From positions 544,685 to 608,684 of the forward strand of contig CAJFCJ010000005.1 in assembly GCA_904063045.1 (NCBI GenBank): a stretch of DNA of 64,000 bases, given 5' to 3'. This stretch comes from Dimorphilus gyrociliatus. Lineage: Eukaryota > Annelida > Polychaeta > Dinophilidae. Made by a program: the position numbers and the translations under genes. Under the pieces are notes generated by a model. The model searched no databases and had not been told where the DNA came from. It saw nothing but the letters and a program-made list of their open reading frames with translations. Below are positions 1-12,351 of this stretch, piece by piece (position 1 is the stretch's first letter; each line of letters opens with the position of its first letter).

Positions 1-3000
1 ACAATGAACTATACCATCGCAAATTAACGACAGAGGAATGCAATAACCTTTAAATTTGCATTTGTAACTATATAAATCGCATTTCTGGTTCACACAATTC
101 TCTAATTGTTGAAATGGAAATTGTGTTTTAGTTCGTAAGAATCCTGTAGTATCATATTCTAATCTACAGTTAGTCTTGTTATAATCTTGTGAAGAAGTAT
201 GAAGTTTTGATAATAAATATCTTATATCTTCCATTTTGCATAGATCACGTCTAATAATTTTGACAAACATAAATTAGTACTAGGCTTAGTTTTTCTTACT
301 TTTGCTTTGTTGTTTCGGTCTGAAAGATTTTTGACACACATATATCAGGATTTTCGTCTTGGGGAGGGAAACCTTTACACATCATTCTTAAATCACAGAA
401 TTCATCTTCTCTTAAACATCTTCCATCACAATAAGTTGATTCGCAAATATCTTTTTACAGATAAGTCTACGTTTAAACTATTGAAATTTATGATCCTACC
501 CTCTCTCTTCCCCATCTCTATCTAATAGCTTTCTCTAATTACCTGTACACTGTTCATCGGATCCATCAATACAATTCTTTTCCCGATTACATACTTTAAC
601 ACTATCAATACATTGTCCATTTTTGCATTGAAAGCTATAGTGATAATAGGAATAATAATGATAATTTAACTATAAAGTGCGTTTTTCTATTACTTTTTAA
701 CTCGTGTGCAAGTTTTCTCTGAAAATGCAAACATTTGAATTAATTATAATATATTAATTAAGCAAACATACGGCAATTCCTTTCATCGCTGGCATCTTTA
801 CAATCGGGAATATAATTGCAAATTAGATTTGTATTTATCTCTTCTCCGGAATCGCAAATGAAAGTATTTATATCTTTACAATTTAATTCGTCATTTCCGC
901 TAGGACAATCTATTCTTTGATTGCATACATTCATTAGACTGATGCATATCAATTCTGGTTTGCATAGGAAAGTATTTTTGGGACATTCCTTAAAATTCGG
1001 CGTATTTAGAACGTCATATTGACTAAGATTATAGTTATGTAAAGCTGAAGAAATACAAAAAAGCAATGATCACTTTATCATTGTTATCCGTAATAAAAAA
1101 CTCATTTACAAACCGCCCACTCTCGATTCGCAAATAACCTGATTAAAGATGGAAAAATCACAAGGAAAAGACTTATAACCATTTTTTTGAATTGATCCGC
1201 AATCATATCCAAATATCCATGAAGTCATTTCTTCAAAATAGAAGTTTACATCATTAGCACATGTTGAAAAAGATGTTTCTGTTCTAATAGTTTAAAATAG
1301 ACATGTTATTTTTATAAAGAAAATATGATATTAATAATTATTATATGTTTTTCCAACAAGAAATATTTAGTTAACCATAGTCCAGAAATTTCTATAGGAA
1401 TTCCATTGCCAGATACTGTTACATTCTCATTGAAATTATTGACAATCATTGTCAAATCTATCAATTATTATCATTATTAATTGAACACTAAAAATTTTAA
1501 TTACCAATTGGATAATTGATATCACTTGTTTCTGTTATTTTTATAGTAAAATTAAATAATTAGGTCATTTATAGGTTAATTAATGATAAGATAGAGTTAT
1601 TGTTGTACGTTTATATTTTTACCTAGAAAAAGGAATTTCGTAGAAACATGATTAGTTTCTAAGTTAAACGCGATATAATTATGCATTAGCAATACAGCAA
1701 CAAAGTTTTCTATTGATGAAACTCTAAGAAGAGACATATTATTCTTCCTACATCTTGACTTTGCTTCAATATAACTAAAAGGATTCATTGAAGAAAGTAA
1801 CTTGTAGCATTTATTTTCAAAATTGAACATATCTTCATTTGAACAGCCTATATACAGTATACATTTTGAAACAAATCAATAAAGCTATTAACTAAATGGA
1901 ATATCCTTTAAACTAACTATTATTATTGGGCCATTTTTCACAATATATATATATATCCGATGTTTTTGATCGATCATTTAAATTGAATATTACGCAATCT
2001 AATAGATTTGTAGTATTTTTTGGACAATAAAGAATACCAATTGTATCAAATATCTGATCGATACTATTCAAGAAAGTAAACGTTCCAGAATTGAATCCAA
2101 AATGTCTACAAACAATCTATAAGGTGCAATACATTGTAATTATTCTAATTTCTATATATTATTTATATTCTTATTAACATTTGAATAGAATTTTTGAAGA
2201 GTTGGAATGTAAACTGTTTGCCATAAACCTCTTTTAAATACTTGTAATTTAACAATAGCGTTGTTTGGTAAACTTTTAAAAGAGTTGTTATAAATTTGAT
2301 TATATAGTGAAATATATAATCTCTTTGTATTTTCTATATATATATATATGAGATAATCTATATTACGTTTATTAATTGAGATTAAATTACCTGGATAATC
2401 TTCGCTATTCTCTTTTTGACAGAATATAGAGCATAAATTCAATGCCGACCTTATAGAATATATTTGACAATCTTTTAATGAATTACTATTTATAGAACAT
2501 ATAAATTCTACACTGTTGTATGGTCTTGCTGTAATTTTTCCAGATTCACAAACAATTGGCTTCCTTATACTCGTATAAAGGAAGAAATGTTTACAAATTA
2601 ACCGAACTAGAGAAGCTACACCAGCACTCCTTTTCACGCTGATTGAAGCTATACCCAAGAATTTCGTAATAACTATAGGATTAATTTCGATTATATCCGC
2701 ACTTAGTGATATATTTTTGGAAAAGAACAAATAGTTAACATCTAAAATGGTGAATGATGATATATAATCTGAAAATATCAATGCCAATAAGTTTTTAATC
2801 AAAATAAATCAATAGTAAGGTTTTATAACTGTGGGAAAATGTTTTAGGACATTTGATAAGTTTGCATGTTTTAGATGGATAGAATGTTTGTCTCTTCTCA
2901 TCAAACGTTAAATTAGCAGTAATCTTATAAAAGCTACTATGAAATATATTTTCATATCTATATAAAGTATTTTGACAAAGTCTTTCGATATTCAATGAAT

Positions 3001-3717
3001 TTAGACACAAGTGGAAAGATCTATTCTGATATCTAGCGTACAAAGTGTTAAAATTTTGTTGTGTTGGAAGTCCCATAGGAGAGACAAGAACTGCAATAAA
3101 CAATATCGTCAATAATGAATATAAACTAAGAAATACAAACTCAATTTTGACAATTTATAACATCTTTGACAAATTGAATAAAACTTGTTTGCCAAACTAC
3201 AATTTTCGTAGTAAGTCCTAAAGATATCATCTTTTGAATATAGCTTTATAAAATTCCTTAATCATTTTTTACCCTGAACATTCAACACTGGATAGACAAC
3301 GTAAAGCAATACCAGTTTTTATTGTATCTATTTAATTAATAGGTTATATAATTATCTGTTGGAAGAAATTATACCGTTAAGATTGGAACAACTGTAGGTT
3401 TCTGTTTGTATATTTTCATAGCCACTCGATACGCAAATTTGAGAGTTAATTGCGTTTAAATCTATTAAAAACATATTCTTTTTGTCACGTATAACAAGAG
3501 AAGAATGATTAGCTGTTGGAAATTTGGCAAACACCATTCCCGCAACAAAAGATTCATCTTCATAAAATATTTTATCAATTTTGAATTGAATGTTTGATTT
3601 CACTACAATATTCATAGAACTTGAAACACAAACTGATAATGTACTTTTAAACTTGAATGAAATAATTAAAAGCCCTATTAAAATCATATCCACTTGAAAA
3701 AAGACATACAAAGACAA
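1..3717 (-). CDS. Receptor A: SRCR-like/C-type lectin/LDLa receptor (GRL101-type), 3' part outside window
   Basis: Multi-exon gene read right to left and cut by the left edge. Exon 1 (about 3717-3355) encodes a signal peptide; the Met at 3687 (MILIGLLIISFKF) gives the better one. Cys-rich segments follow, with SRCR-like spacing such as LQVFKRGLWQTVYI and, after an intron, VCRHFGFNSGTF (about 2115-1905). A C-type lectin fold lies at about 1850-1100: CYKLLSS, then C-terminal half DCGSIQKNGYKSFPC ending ICES. LDLa modules follow at 1000-770 (two), 655-545, 450-320 and 80-1. Paralogues B, C and D continue into LRRs and a 7TM domain, so the same is expected beyond the edge. Introns are 50-60 nt; the one at about 3112-3063 is phase 1. 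Lectin and LDLa calls are firm; the SRCR call is by motif and cysteine spacing only. Confidence 0.75.
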
Positions 3718-4044
3718 CAGATATAATAAGATATATATATATATATATACTGTATATTTGCAAAGTAATCTATGAATAGGTCCTTAATTATTATTTTAGG
3801 GCGTTTCCAAAATTCGTGACTACAGCAATTTGACATGGCCTATTTTTATGCTATATATAATCATAATAATGAATAAAATCAATATTCAAGAACAACAATA
3901 CTTTCCGTATTAATTATGAATATTCATTAGGTGGAATTTATTAGTATGCTGTATAGCTTAACAGCAAATTTATCTACTTTTTTCAAGTCTATTCTTGTTT
4001 TTTCAACTTCAAAAAAATTTGGTACTTATTGCCGGACAGAGATC
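3718..4044. other. Intergenic, receptor A upstream region
   Basis: Lies between the start of receptor A and the tRNA-His gene. It begins with a TA microsatellite (about 3729-3750). The last part, next to the tRNA, holds the T-run (A-run on +) that probably ends tRNA-His transcription. No gene seen. Confidence 0.5.
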
Positions 4045-4116
4045 TGCCGTGACCAGGATTCGAACCTGGGTTGTCTCGGCCACAACGAGAAGTACTAACC
4101 ACTATACGATCACGGC
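4045..4116 (-). tRNA. tRNA-His(GTG), copy 1
   Basis: 72-nt cloverleaf without intron; anticodon loop TTGTGGC gives GTG. T-arm GGTTCGAATCC and the acceptor pairing are intact. The 3' flank carries the same 23-nt trailer (4022-4044, starting GATCTCTGTCCGGC on the sense strand) and the 5' flank the same GTACTTGTAA as the other four His copies in the window. Confidence 0.96.
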
Positions 4117-4723
4117 TTACAAGTACTCGAAACGCCTCGGATTTAATGGAAAATACGACAATTTTTTAATAAAAAATCGCTTTTGGAAATTCAAATTTTT
4201 GAATATTTTGGTCCGAAAAGACCGTTGACTTGAACAATAGCGCGCTGTGATTTATAGCCAATGACTATATAGCATAAATAGTATTAGGAGATTTCAATCG
4301 CATAATAATAATATGAATAACCCTAATTGTTCACTTTGAATACTCTTTATTATTACGTATCCTCCCTTATACATCCTGCCTTCTGAAATACTATAATAGA
4401 GATTTATGGAAGAAACTTGAGAACATTTTTTAAACTTAACATAATGGTTTTCTTTAAGGTTCTTTTTATTCTCCCTTATATATAACTATATTCTAGCTAT
4501 ATTACAGTTATATTACTAATTAAATAGGTCATGTTATTTTTCCAATATGCCTATTTTACTGCTAAACAATCAATAAACAACGAAAAATGCATAAAAACTT
4601 CAAAAAAAGTGCTTTTAATGCTTTTGTCTATTTTTCTTTAATCAATTTGTTAAGCGTTAATTTGTAACGGTATTTCGCTGTTTACATATCAATTTTGTAA
4701 AAAAAACATTTGTATTGTAACAG
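4117..4723. other. Intergenic between tRNA-His and tRNA-Leu
   Basis: AT-rich sequence with no convincing reading frame or RNA. The tRNA genes on either side are divergently transcribed from it. Confidence 0.5.
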
Positions 4724-4829
4724 GGTAGCGTGGCCGAGCGGTCTAAGGCGCTGGTTTAAGGTCAATTATAAAAGTGATGTTAATACACCAGTCTCTTCGG
4801 AGGCGTGGGTTCGAATCCCACCGCTGCCA
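4724..4829 (+). tRNA. tRNA-Leu(AAG) with intron, copy 1
   Basis: 106-nt gene: acceptor GGTAGCG/CGCTGCC, Leu-type long variable arm. Anticodon stem CTGGT/ACCAG; loop TTAAGG plus C, giving anticodon AAG. A 24-nt intron sits one base 3' of the anticodon, the canonical site. It is identical, intron included, to the copy at 52132. T-run terminator follows at about 4834. It lies 132 bp past the stop codon of the convergent EGF-MAM gene 1. Confidence 0.95.
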
Positions 4830-4961
4830 AAATACTTTTTTTTGAATTCTCTTAAAGATATTAACTTACTAATTTTATCAATGATTGTCTTTTCTTTTGT
4901 ATTGAGTTCTATTTCATTTAAAATTTGTATAGCTAATGTTTTGTTCTTTAAATTCTTATAT

Positions 4962-7900
4962 TTAAAATTCAAAGCAGCTTCTATTCATCCATACTATGTT
5001 GTCAATGGCAATATCTCCACGATAGCTAATTCCTCGTGTAGCTTTTATAACTAAACGATATCGACCTACTGGAACTTCTAAGCTCATTTGTAACCATTCA
5101 TATCCTTGTTGTCCCTTTCTTCCCCATGCTCCTCCTATCTGACCTAATTCATTTTCAACATATACCTCTAGCTTTTCAATATGAGGACCGTACATATGGT
5201 AACGAAGAGATATACACGAAACTGATTCTAAGGTAAAAAAATTTGATTTAATCGAGGCTTGATCTCCTTGTTTGGCTGGTTTAGACGATTCGGCATAAAT
5301 GTATTTCAATCCTTCAAATGCCTTTTCTGGTCCTGTTCTTGCAGAACTTGTTGATCCTATTTGAATAATCCACTTGTACTTTTTGTTGTCTGTAAGGTGA
5401 AGTTCAGGGCAATCTTTTTCAAAACTACAAGCCATAATTTGCTTATCTTCACAAGTTTCTCCTTCAAATTCACTAGGACAAATACATTCGTATTTTCTTT
5501 TATCGTATTTATCAAGTTTACAAGTTCCTAGATAATTGAAAAAAAGGTTGTTTTTATTCTTAGAAGAATTGAATTGCTGTTGTTATACAATCACCTCCAT
5601 TTTGACATGGATTTTCTTCGCAAGGATCTATAATTTTAATTTCGCAATATCTTCCTTCATATCCTAGCTGACATTCGCAATTAGATGTTGTGAATTCTTT
5701 ATTCCATCGCTTTTCATTATCATAATATAATTGGTGATGCGAGTAACAAAGTGCTGTTTTGTGAAACGTAAATGTTAGAATTGAATTTGTATACTTCAAC
5801 TATAATAAAACACCTTCATTTTTGCAAGGATTATTGCTAATACATGGATCAAGAATCTCGCAAAATTTTCCTGCATATAGATTCGAACATTGGCAGAAAG
5901 GTTCTACAAATTGCTCTACATAATCTCCCTCCTCGGTATAATTGTAGGTCAAATGTGCACGACAAGTTCCTAAACAACAGTGGCGAAAGATAGTTTAAAT
6001 AGAAAGAGTTTCTAATTACTAACCTCCATTCTTGCAGATTTCGTTAGTGTAACATGGATTGGTTATCTGGCAGTTATTTCCAGCGAAAGGTGGATTACAA
6101 CTACACTTAGCAATTGCTACAACTTTTTCTCGTTGATAAGAGTACGAAACCCAGCATTGTCCTTGATGGGATATGCATTATTATTCGTATTGTGTTGGTA
6201 AATACGAACTATCTTACCTTTTCCATTGCAGGAATGTAAATTACAAGGATTAGGTGATTTACAGTTAAATCCTACAAAGTCTTTAGAACAAATACAATAA
6301 TACTTTCCTGTACTTCCGTAACTATGACACGTTCCTTTATGCAATTAAAATTAGTAAAAAGATTAGAAATTGGTATTTTATATATTTACCATTGTTTTCG
6401 CAAGGATTCTTTGCGCATCCGTCAATAATCCTTTCTGAGCAGTTCTCACCCGTAAAATTTCCAGCACATTTACAAAAAACTTCACTTAATTCTGTTTTTC
6501 CATTCTTCCATTGATAACATCTGCCTATTGTACATTAGCTAAGATATTATTAGAGAAAGTTTTACTCAAACTGTCAATACCATTGTTTTTGCAAGTTGTA
6601 GAATTACATAGTTTAGGAGTTGGGCTATCGCAATGCTTTCCCTCAAAACCTTTGTTACATTTACATCTATATTCACGGCTATTTGCAACTCCGAAACATT
6701 TTCCTTGTTTTTGAAGAAAATCACAAGTATAATAGAAATTCAACATGTTCATTAACTAACCATTATTTTTACATGGGTTCTCCAGGCAAGGAGAACTCTT
6801 TTCACATCGAGATCCAAAAAAACCTTCTTTGCAAATACAGCTTACAACATAAGATACTTCTCTCGTAGAGCTTCTATAGCTGACGCATGTTCCTATGAAG
6901 CATTATAAAAAAAAGTATTTAAACAATTTCATTATCAACAACAAAACCTTTGTTTTCACAATAGCTATTTTTACAAGCATCCTTTTTCATAAGTCCGCAA
7001 TTATATCCTGTGAAACCCTCTGGACATACACATTCAAATGATGGTGAAACTGATTTACAGACTCCGCCGTTCATACAAGGATTGGATGAGCAAAAATTAT
7101 TTTCATCACCTGACCTTGGATTGTTCCCATTTGGGTATTTGCCCCCAGTTGATCCAGGATAATATCCTCCTGTTGATCCTGGGTAATTTCCACTTGGATA
7201 ATACCCTCCTGTTGTTCCTGGGTAACTTCCACCAGTTGACCCAGGATAGTTTCCACCTGTTGATCCTGGGTATTTTCCACTTGGGTAATATCCTCCTGTT
7301 GATCCTGGATAGTTTCCACTAGGGTAATATCCTCCTGTTGTTCCAGGATAATTTCCACCAGTTGACCCAGGATAGTTTCCACCTGTTGATCCTGGGTATT
7401 TTCCACTTGGGTAATATCCTCCTGTTGATCCTGGATAGTTTCCACTTGGATAATACCCTCCTGTTGATCCTGGGTAGTTTCCACTTGGGTAATATCCTCC
7501 TGTTGATCCTGGATAGTTTCCGCTTGGATAATATCCTCCTGTTGATCCTGGGTAGTTTCCACTAGGGTAATATCCTCCGGTTGATCCTGGATAGTTTCCG
7601 CTTGGATAATATCCTCCTGTTGTTCCAGGATAATTTCCACCAGTTGACCCAGGATAGTTTCCACCTGTTGATCCTGGGTATTTTCCACTTGGGTAATATC
7701 CTCCTGTTGATCCTGGATAGTTTCCACTTGGATAATACCCTCCTGTTGACCCTGGATAGTTTCCACTAGGGTAATATCCTCCTGTTGATCCTGGATAGTT
7801 TCCGCTTGGATAATATCCTCCTGTTGATCCTGGGTAGTTTCCACTAGGGTAATAACCTCCTGTTGTTCCAGGATAATTTCCACCAGTTGACCCAGGATAG

Positions 7901-8499
7901 TTTCCACCTGTTGATCCTGGGTATTTTCCACTTGGGTAATATCCTCCTGTTGATCCTGGATAGTTTCCACTTGGATAATACCCTCCTGTTGATCCTGGGT
8001 TATTTCCACTTGGGTAATATCCTCCTGTTGATCCTGGGTAGTTTCCGCTTGGATAGTATCCTCCTGTTGTTCCTGGATAATTTCCACCAGTTAACCCAGG
8101 ATAGTTTCCACCTGTTGATCCTGGATAGTTTCCACTTGGATAATACCCTCCTGTTGATCCTGGGTATTTTCCACTTGGGTAATATCCTCCTGTTGACCCA
8201 GGGTATTTACTCCCAGTTGATCCAGGATAATTTCCACCCGTTGACCCAGGATAGTTTCCACCTGTTGATCCTGGGTAGTTTCCACTTGGATAATATCCTC
8301 CTGCTGACCCAGGGTATTTACTCCCAGTTGATCCAGGATAATGTCCACCAGTTGACCCAGGATTGTTTTCTCCTGTTGATCCTTGACTTTTTCCATTATT
8401 TTTCTCTGATGTAACTCTAACCCAACCTGGTCCTTGTGGTAAAAAGTCATATTTTGCGATTAAACTAATAGTAAGAAATAAACGAAACATTTCCCTCAT
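4962..8499 (-). CDS. Secreted EGF-MAM protein 1 with Tyr/Gly/Pro repeat region
   Basis: About nine exons. Exon 1 (8499 to about 6945) has a signal peptide, best from the Met at 8490 ([14 protein letters not shown]), then about 400 residues of tandem repeats around [13 protein letters not shown], then the first EGF-like module ([19 protein letters not shown]). Exons at about 6893-6761, 6736-6583, 6527-6393, 6345-6217, 6160-6025, 5972-5809 and 5759-5588 each carry half of two EGF modules: introns fall after the C.N.G motif, in phase 1. The last exon (about 5527-4962) has a final EGF and a C-terminal MAM domain ([33 protein letters not shown]). No membrane segment follows, so the protein is secreted. 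Tandem paralogue of genes 2 and 3. A structural, adhesive or cuticular role is possible but not shown. Confidence 0.85.
7110..8390 (-). repeat. Coding tandem repeat of about 39 bp
   Basis: Dozens of near-identical units encoding [13 protein letters not shown] and shorter variants ([16 protein letters not shown]). Larger blocks of several units are themselves repeated, which indicates unequal crossing-over. The array also leaves long open frames on the other strand and in a second frame on the same strand; these are artefacts of the repeat. Confidence 0.95.
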
Positions 8500-8568
8500 A
8501 TTGGACGTTTACAAATTTTCAAGTTTGAAAAGGAACTTTTAACTAGCGACAAAATTCCAGATCTGTTA

Positions 8569-8580
8569 AATTTATACCCT
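8569..8580 (-). promoter_or_regulatory. TATA box of EGF-MAM gene 1
   Basis: AAGGGTATAAA on the minus strand, about 85 bp upstream of the preferred start codon. The same 11-mer precedes genes 2 and 3. Confidence 0.6.
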
Positions 8581-9762
8581 TCTATTTTAAACGACTAATA
8601 ATTATTCAACGAGCAACGAAATGCTCACGACGCAGTACGTTAACAATGGGTTTATGTAATATTATGTTATTTGATAAAGGAATTTAGTATAGTAAGAACA
8701 ACTAACGAAATATTACTTTCAAGCATATGCGTATTCATATTTAGAAATTTAAATAGATTCAATAAAGTTAGTCACGCTGAAGCTTTTTAATTTATGCAAA
8801 AAAGACGAAAACGAATTATTGTTAAACTCTTCTCAGTATCAGTCTGATAAAGTAGTTTTAAAGAAAATGTTACTCAAAGTTAATGACAGTTCCATTTAAA
8901 TATATTCAACTTATTTATATACAAAATTGTCGATTTTAAGTTCCAGCCAGTAGTTATGAGTCATTTTATAAATCAATCTGTAGTTCAATCTCACCTGGAA
9001 ATCCGTGCGAAAGAGTCTCACCTATAAATCTAAAGCAATTAAGCGATAGTTTAAGAACCCAAAGTCTTTTCTAGATTCTTTTTCCCTTCAATTAGAAACG
9101 AAATCGTTTGTTTGTTTGTTGATGATTTAATGAATAATTAAAAAGAGAAAATGAAATGGAATAAATCGTTTCGTCAGAGAGCAAATTTCCTAGTATTTAC
9201 ATGATCTTTAAGGAGAGGACCTACGCCCATTAAAAACATTAATAAATTTGTTCAATTTGCTTGAGCAAATATATTTGTATATGTATATATATATATATAT
9301 ATATATAAATGTTTATGTATATTATTGGTTCTATTTATTGAATAGAAGAATCTAGTACAGGTCAACTATTATAAAAGCGTCGCTATACTGTACTTAATAG
9401 GACAGTCTATTCTGACAGAATTAGATTTCTCTACAACGCTAGAGCTGTCTTGGTTTGATATCCCACAATGGTCTAACTAGAGTCAGAGACTAGAAGATAG
9501 TGTTTGGTTCGCTTGTCTCTCAATCAGAATTTATCATTTCGCGGGGATTTGTCATCTACAGTGCTCTTTATAACATAGGGTTATAAATTATTGACCAATT
9601 GCATTGATCTAGATGGAACTAGTGTTCGTTTGTTTGCAATCGCGCTAAAGGTAAATTTTAAAAGAAACGTTTTTTAAAGCTAAGATTTAAATCTATTTGT
9701 ATTCGACTTCAAAAAACGATTGATTGCTTTTAAATAAAGCCTATATAGGATGCAGAATTGAT
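8581..9762. other. Intergenic between EGF-MAM genes 1 and 2
   Basis: AT-rich, with a TA microsatellite at about 9270-9306. No coding exon, tRNA or mobile element recognised. Confidence 0.5.
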
Positions 9763-12288
9763 TTATTTGTCGGGTTCACCATTGTCTGGGTTCTCGCCTC
9801 CCTCTCCTTCTCCCTCCTCGTCACAGGCTCTTCCTACCCAGACGATATTATCAACAGCAATATCTCCAGCCCAGCTATTTCCTCTTGTTGCTTCAATTAC
9901 TAGTCTGGATGATCCAGGTTGAACAGTCAAACTTAGGGAATGCCATTTGTTTGATTGATCACCAGAAAGAGAAAATTCTTTATCTGATGTCATTTCTCTT
10001 TCAGAATTTTCAGTTTTAACTTTCAAAGTTCCAATAGCGCTACCGTACATATGGTAGTTCAGAGAAACGCATGATGTAGATTCGGTTTCAAAATATTTTG
10101 ACCTGATATAAGCTTTGTATCCCGATCTGGCAGGACTAGATGCTTCAGTGTAAATGTAATATTTACCATCTTTACCAGTGCTGGGTCCAGTTCTTACACT
10201 TCTAGTTGAACCGGATTGAATAATCCAAGCAAATGAACCTGTTTTTGTGGTTGTGAATCCTGAGCACAATCCTTTCTCAAAGCTACATTCAGTGATTTTA
10301 GTGTTTTTTATTTCACATGTTTCACCAATGTAATTACCAATACATGTGCAAACAAAGGCACTTTCATCAGTTTTACTTTTGCTGCATAATCCTATCAAAG
10401 TAAATTGTAATTGATGAGGGATTTCATTTGAACTATTTAAAATCATTTACCTCCATTTTTGCATGGTTCATCTTCACAAGGATTAACTATTTTAGTTTCA
10501 CAATATTTGCCAGTGTAATCTGCTGGACAATAACAACGAGGTTCCAAAAATTCTTTGTAGCTTGTGCCGTTGTCGTATGAATATTTAACGTTATCTTTGC
10601 ATACTCCTATTTAACAATTTATAAGTTAAAAATGGATATAATTGTAAAATTTCAACGTTGATATTTACCTTCATTTTGACATGGGTTTTTTTCAATACAT
10701 GGGCTAACCACTTCACAGCGTTTACCTCCAAAATATTGTGGACAGTAGCATTTGGGAGAAGTGAAACCAGTGGAATTGTAATTGCCTCTGCTGACAAAAT
10801 AGTAATGGTATGATCGTTTAGGATAAGAATTGCACTGTCCTGTTAGAAAAATATATTTGAAAAGGCTTGCCAAACAATTAATATTTTCAATATTATCAAC
10901 TTACCACCATGTTCACATGGGTTCTCACTGATACATGGGTTGACAATTTCACATCTCAGGCCAGCATGGCTTGGATCACATTCACAAACTGCTTTCAATT
11001 CAGTGGCATTTTTTTTCATATCATAGCTAGCTATAGCAAGACATCTTCCTGAGAGGATTGAAAAATAAACAAAGAGTTAATAGTTTGTATGTCTTTCAGT
11101 AATATCTTTATGAATAGTTACCGTGATCACCACAGAATTGAGCTGTGCAAGGATCAGCATGTTCACAATTCTGACCAGCAAATCCAGCTTTACATGTACA
11201 GAAATATTTTCCTTTATTTCCATTGGTGCAAACACCTAAAAGTAAAGAACAAAATATAAAATAGGTATTGATTTGTAATATATTTAAATAATATACTAAC
11301 CTTCATTTTCGCATGGGCTAGATTGGCATGGATTGGACATATCTTCAGAGCAATCTTTGCCACCCCAACTATTTTTACAGTAGCATTTATGTTGAGAAAT
11401 TCCAAGACTATGGTTTAAATATTGATGGCAAATTCCTATGGAGATAAAATATTAATACAATTTACAACTAAAATGAATAGAATAATACCATTATTCTTGC
11501 ATGTGTTGGCATTGCAGAGATTTGGGGTAGGAATATCGCAGTTTTTACCTTCAAAGCCGCTATTACAATGGCATTTGATAGCGTTAGTGGTACCATTGTC
11601 CATAGGAGTACAGATACCTATTAAAAATAAATAATATAATAAGATGATTTAGTAGTATTTCAAAGTTATATCTTACCGTTTTGGCATGGGCCTTCAAAGC
11701 AGGGATTCTTTTTTAAGCAAGTTGGACCAGTATGTGTTTTTGGGCAGATACAAGCTAATTCGTATCTTACACTCCTCCAATAATAACTTTTTTTGGCATT
11801 GCAAATTCCTAAAAGATAAAAAGAAATAGTAAAGAACGTTCAAAAAAGTTTTATAATTCTTTAGTACCGTTGTTTGCACAGACGTTTTCTGATTTCTTGC
11901 AGGGGTCAGATACAGAGTATTGACAGACTGGGCCTGAGTATCCAGGTTTGCAGCTACAGCTCCAACCTCCATATTTATATGAGCCATACGAATAACAACG
12001 TGCACCGTTAAGACATGGGTTACTGGCGCATGTGTTTGTGTTATTTCTGCCTCCAGTAGGGTATGTTGGATAATTTCCAGTAGGGTAGGTTGGATATCTG
12101 CCAGTAGGGTAGTTTGGATATCTGCCAGTTGGATAGCTCGGATATCTGCCAGTTGGATAGCTCGGATAGCTTCCAGTTGGATAGCTTGGATAGCTTGGAT
12201 AAGTTCGATTAACACGCTGGCCAATTGATGAATCCATAATAAGGACCAAACCGCCAAAGAATAGAAGTAAAGTTTTTGCCATTTTCAC
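9763..12288 (-). CDS. Secreted EGF-MAM protein 2 with YPSYPTG repeats
   Basis: Nine exons with the layout of gene 1. Exon 1 (12288 to about 11873) encodes a signal peptide, best from the Met at 12282 (MAKTLLLFFGGLVLIMDSS), about eight repeats of YPSYPTGR type, and a first EGF (NPCLNGARC, CKPGYSGPVC). Exons at about 11812-11681, 11616-11505, 11434-11303, 11235-11123, 11050-10905, 10841-10669 and 10606-10449 carry EGF halves split after C.N.G in phase 1. The last exon (about 10392-9763) holds an EGF, the MAM domain (SVRTGPSTG, CVSLNYHMYGSAIG, AGDIAVDNIVWVG) and an acidic Glu/Gly tail absent from the other two. About nine EGF modules; no membrane anchor. Paralogue of genes 1 and 3; function unknown. 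Confidence 0.87.
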
Positions 12289-12339
12289 TCACTGTTTCTC
12301 CAACGAGCAAAGAGTGAAGAATGATAGAAAATAATTCAT

Positions 12340-12351
12340 TTTTATACCCTT
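12340..12351 (-). promoter_or_regulatory. TATA box of EGF-MAM gene 2
   Basis: AAGGGTATAAA on the minus strand, about 60 bp upstream of the start codon; identical to the motif of genes 1 and 3. Confidence 0.6.

Noticed and set aside
3995-4228. 77-residue open frame on +
   Set aside because: It runs across the reverse strand of tRNA-His and has no protein motif.
4710-5054. Open frames on both strands around 4710-5054
   Set aside because: They cover tRNA-Leu and the antisense of the MAM exon end.
7038-8414. Long open frames on the plus strand and in a second minus frame (Leu/Phe-rich and Gln/Glu-rich)
   Set aside because: They exist only because the repeat of EGF-MAM gene 1 is open in several frames; the frame used continues into EGF modules and a signal peptide.
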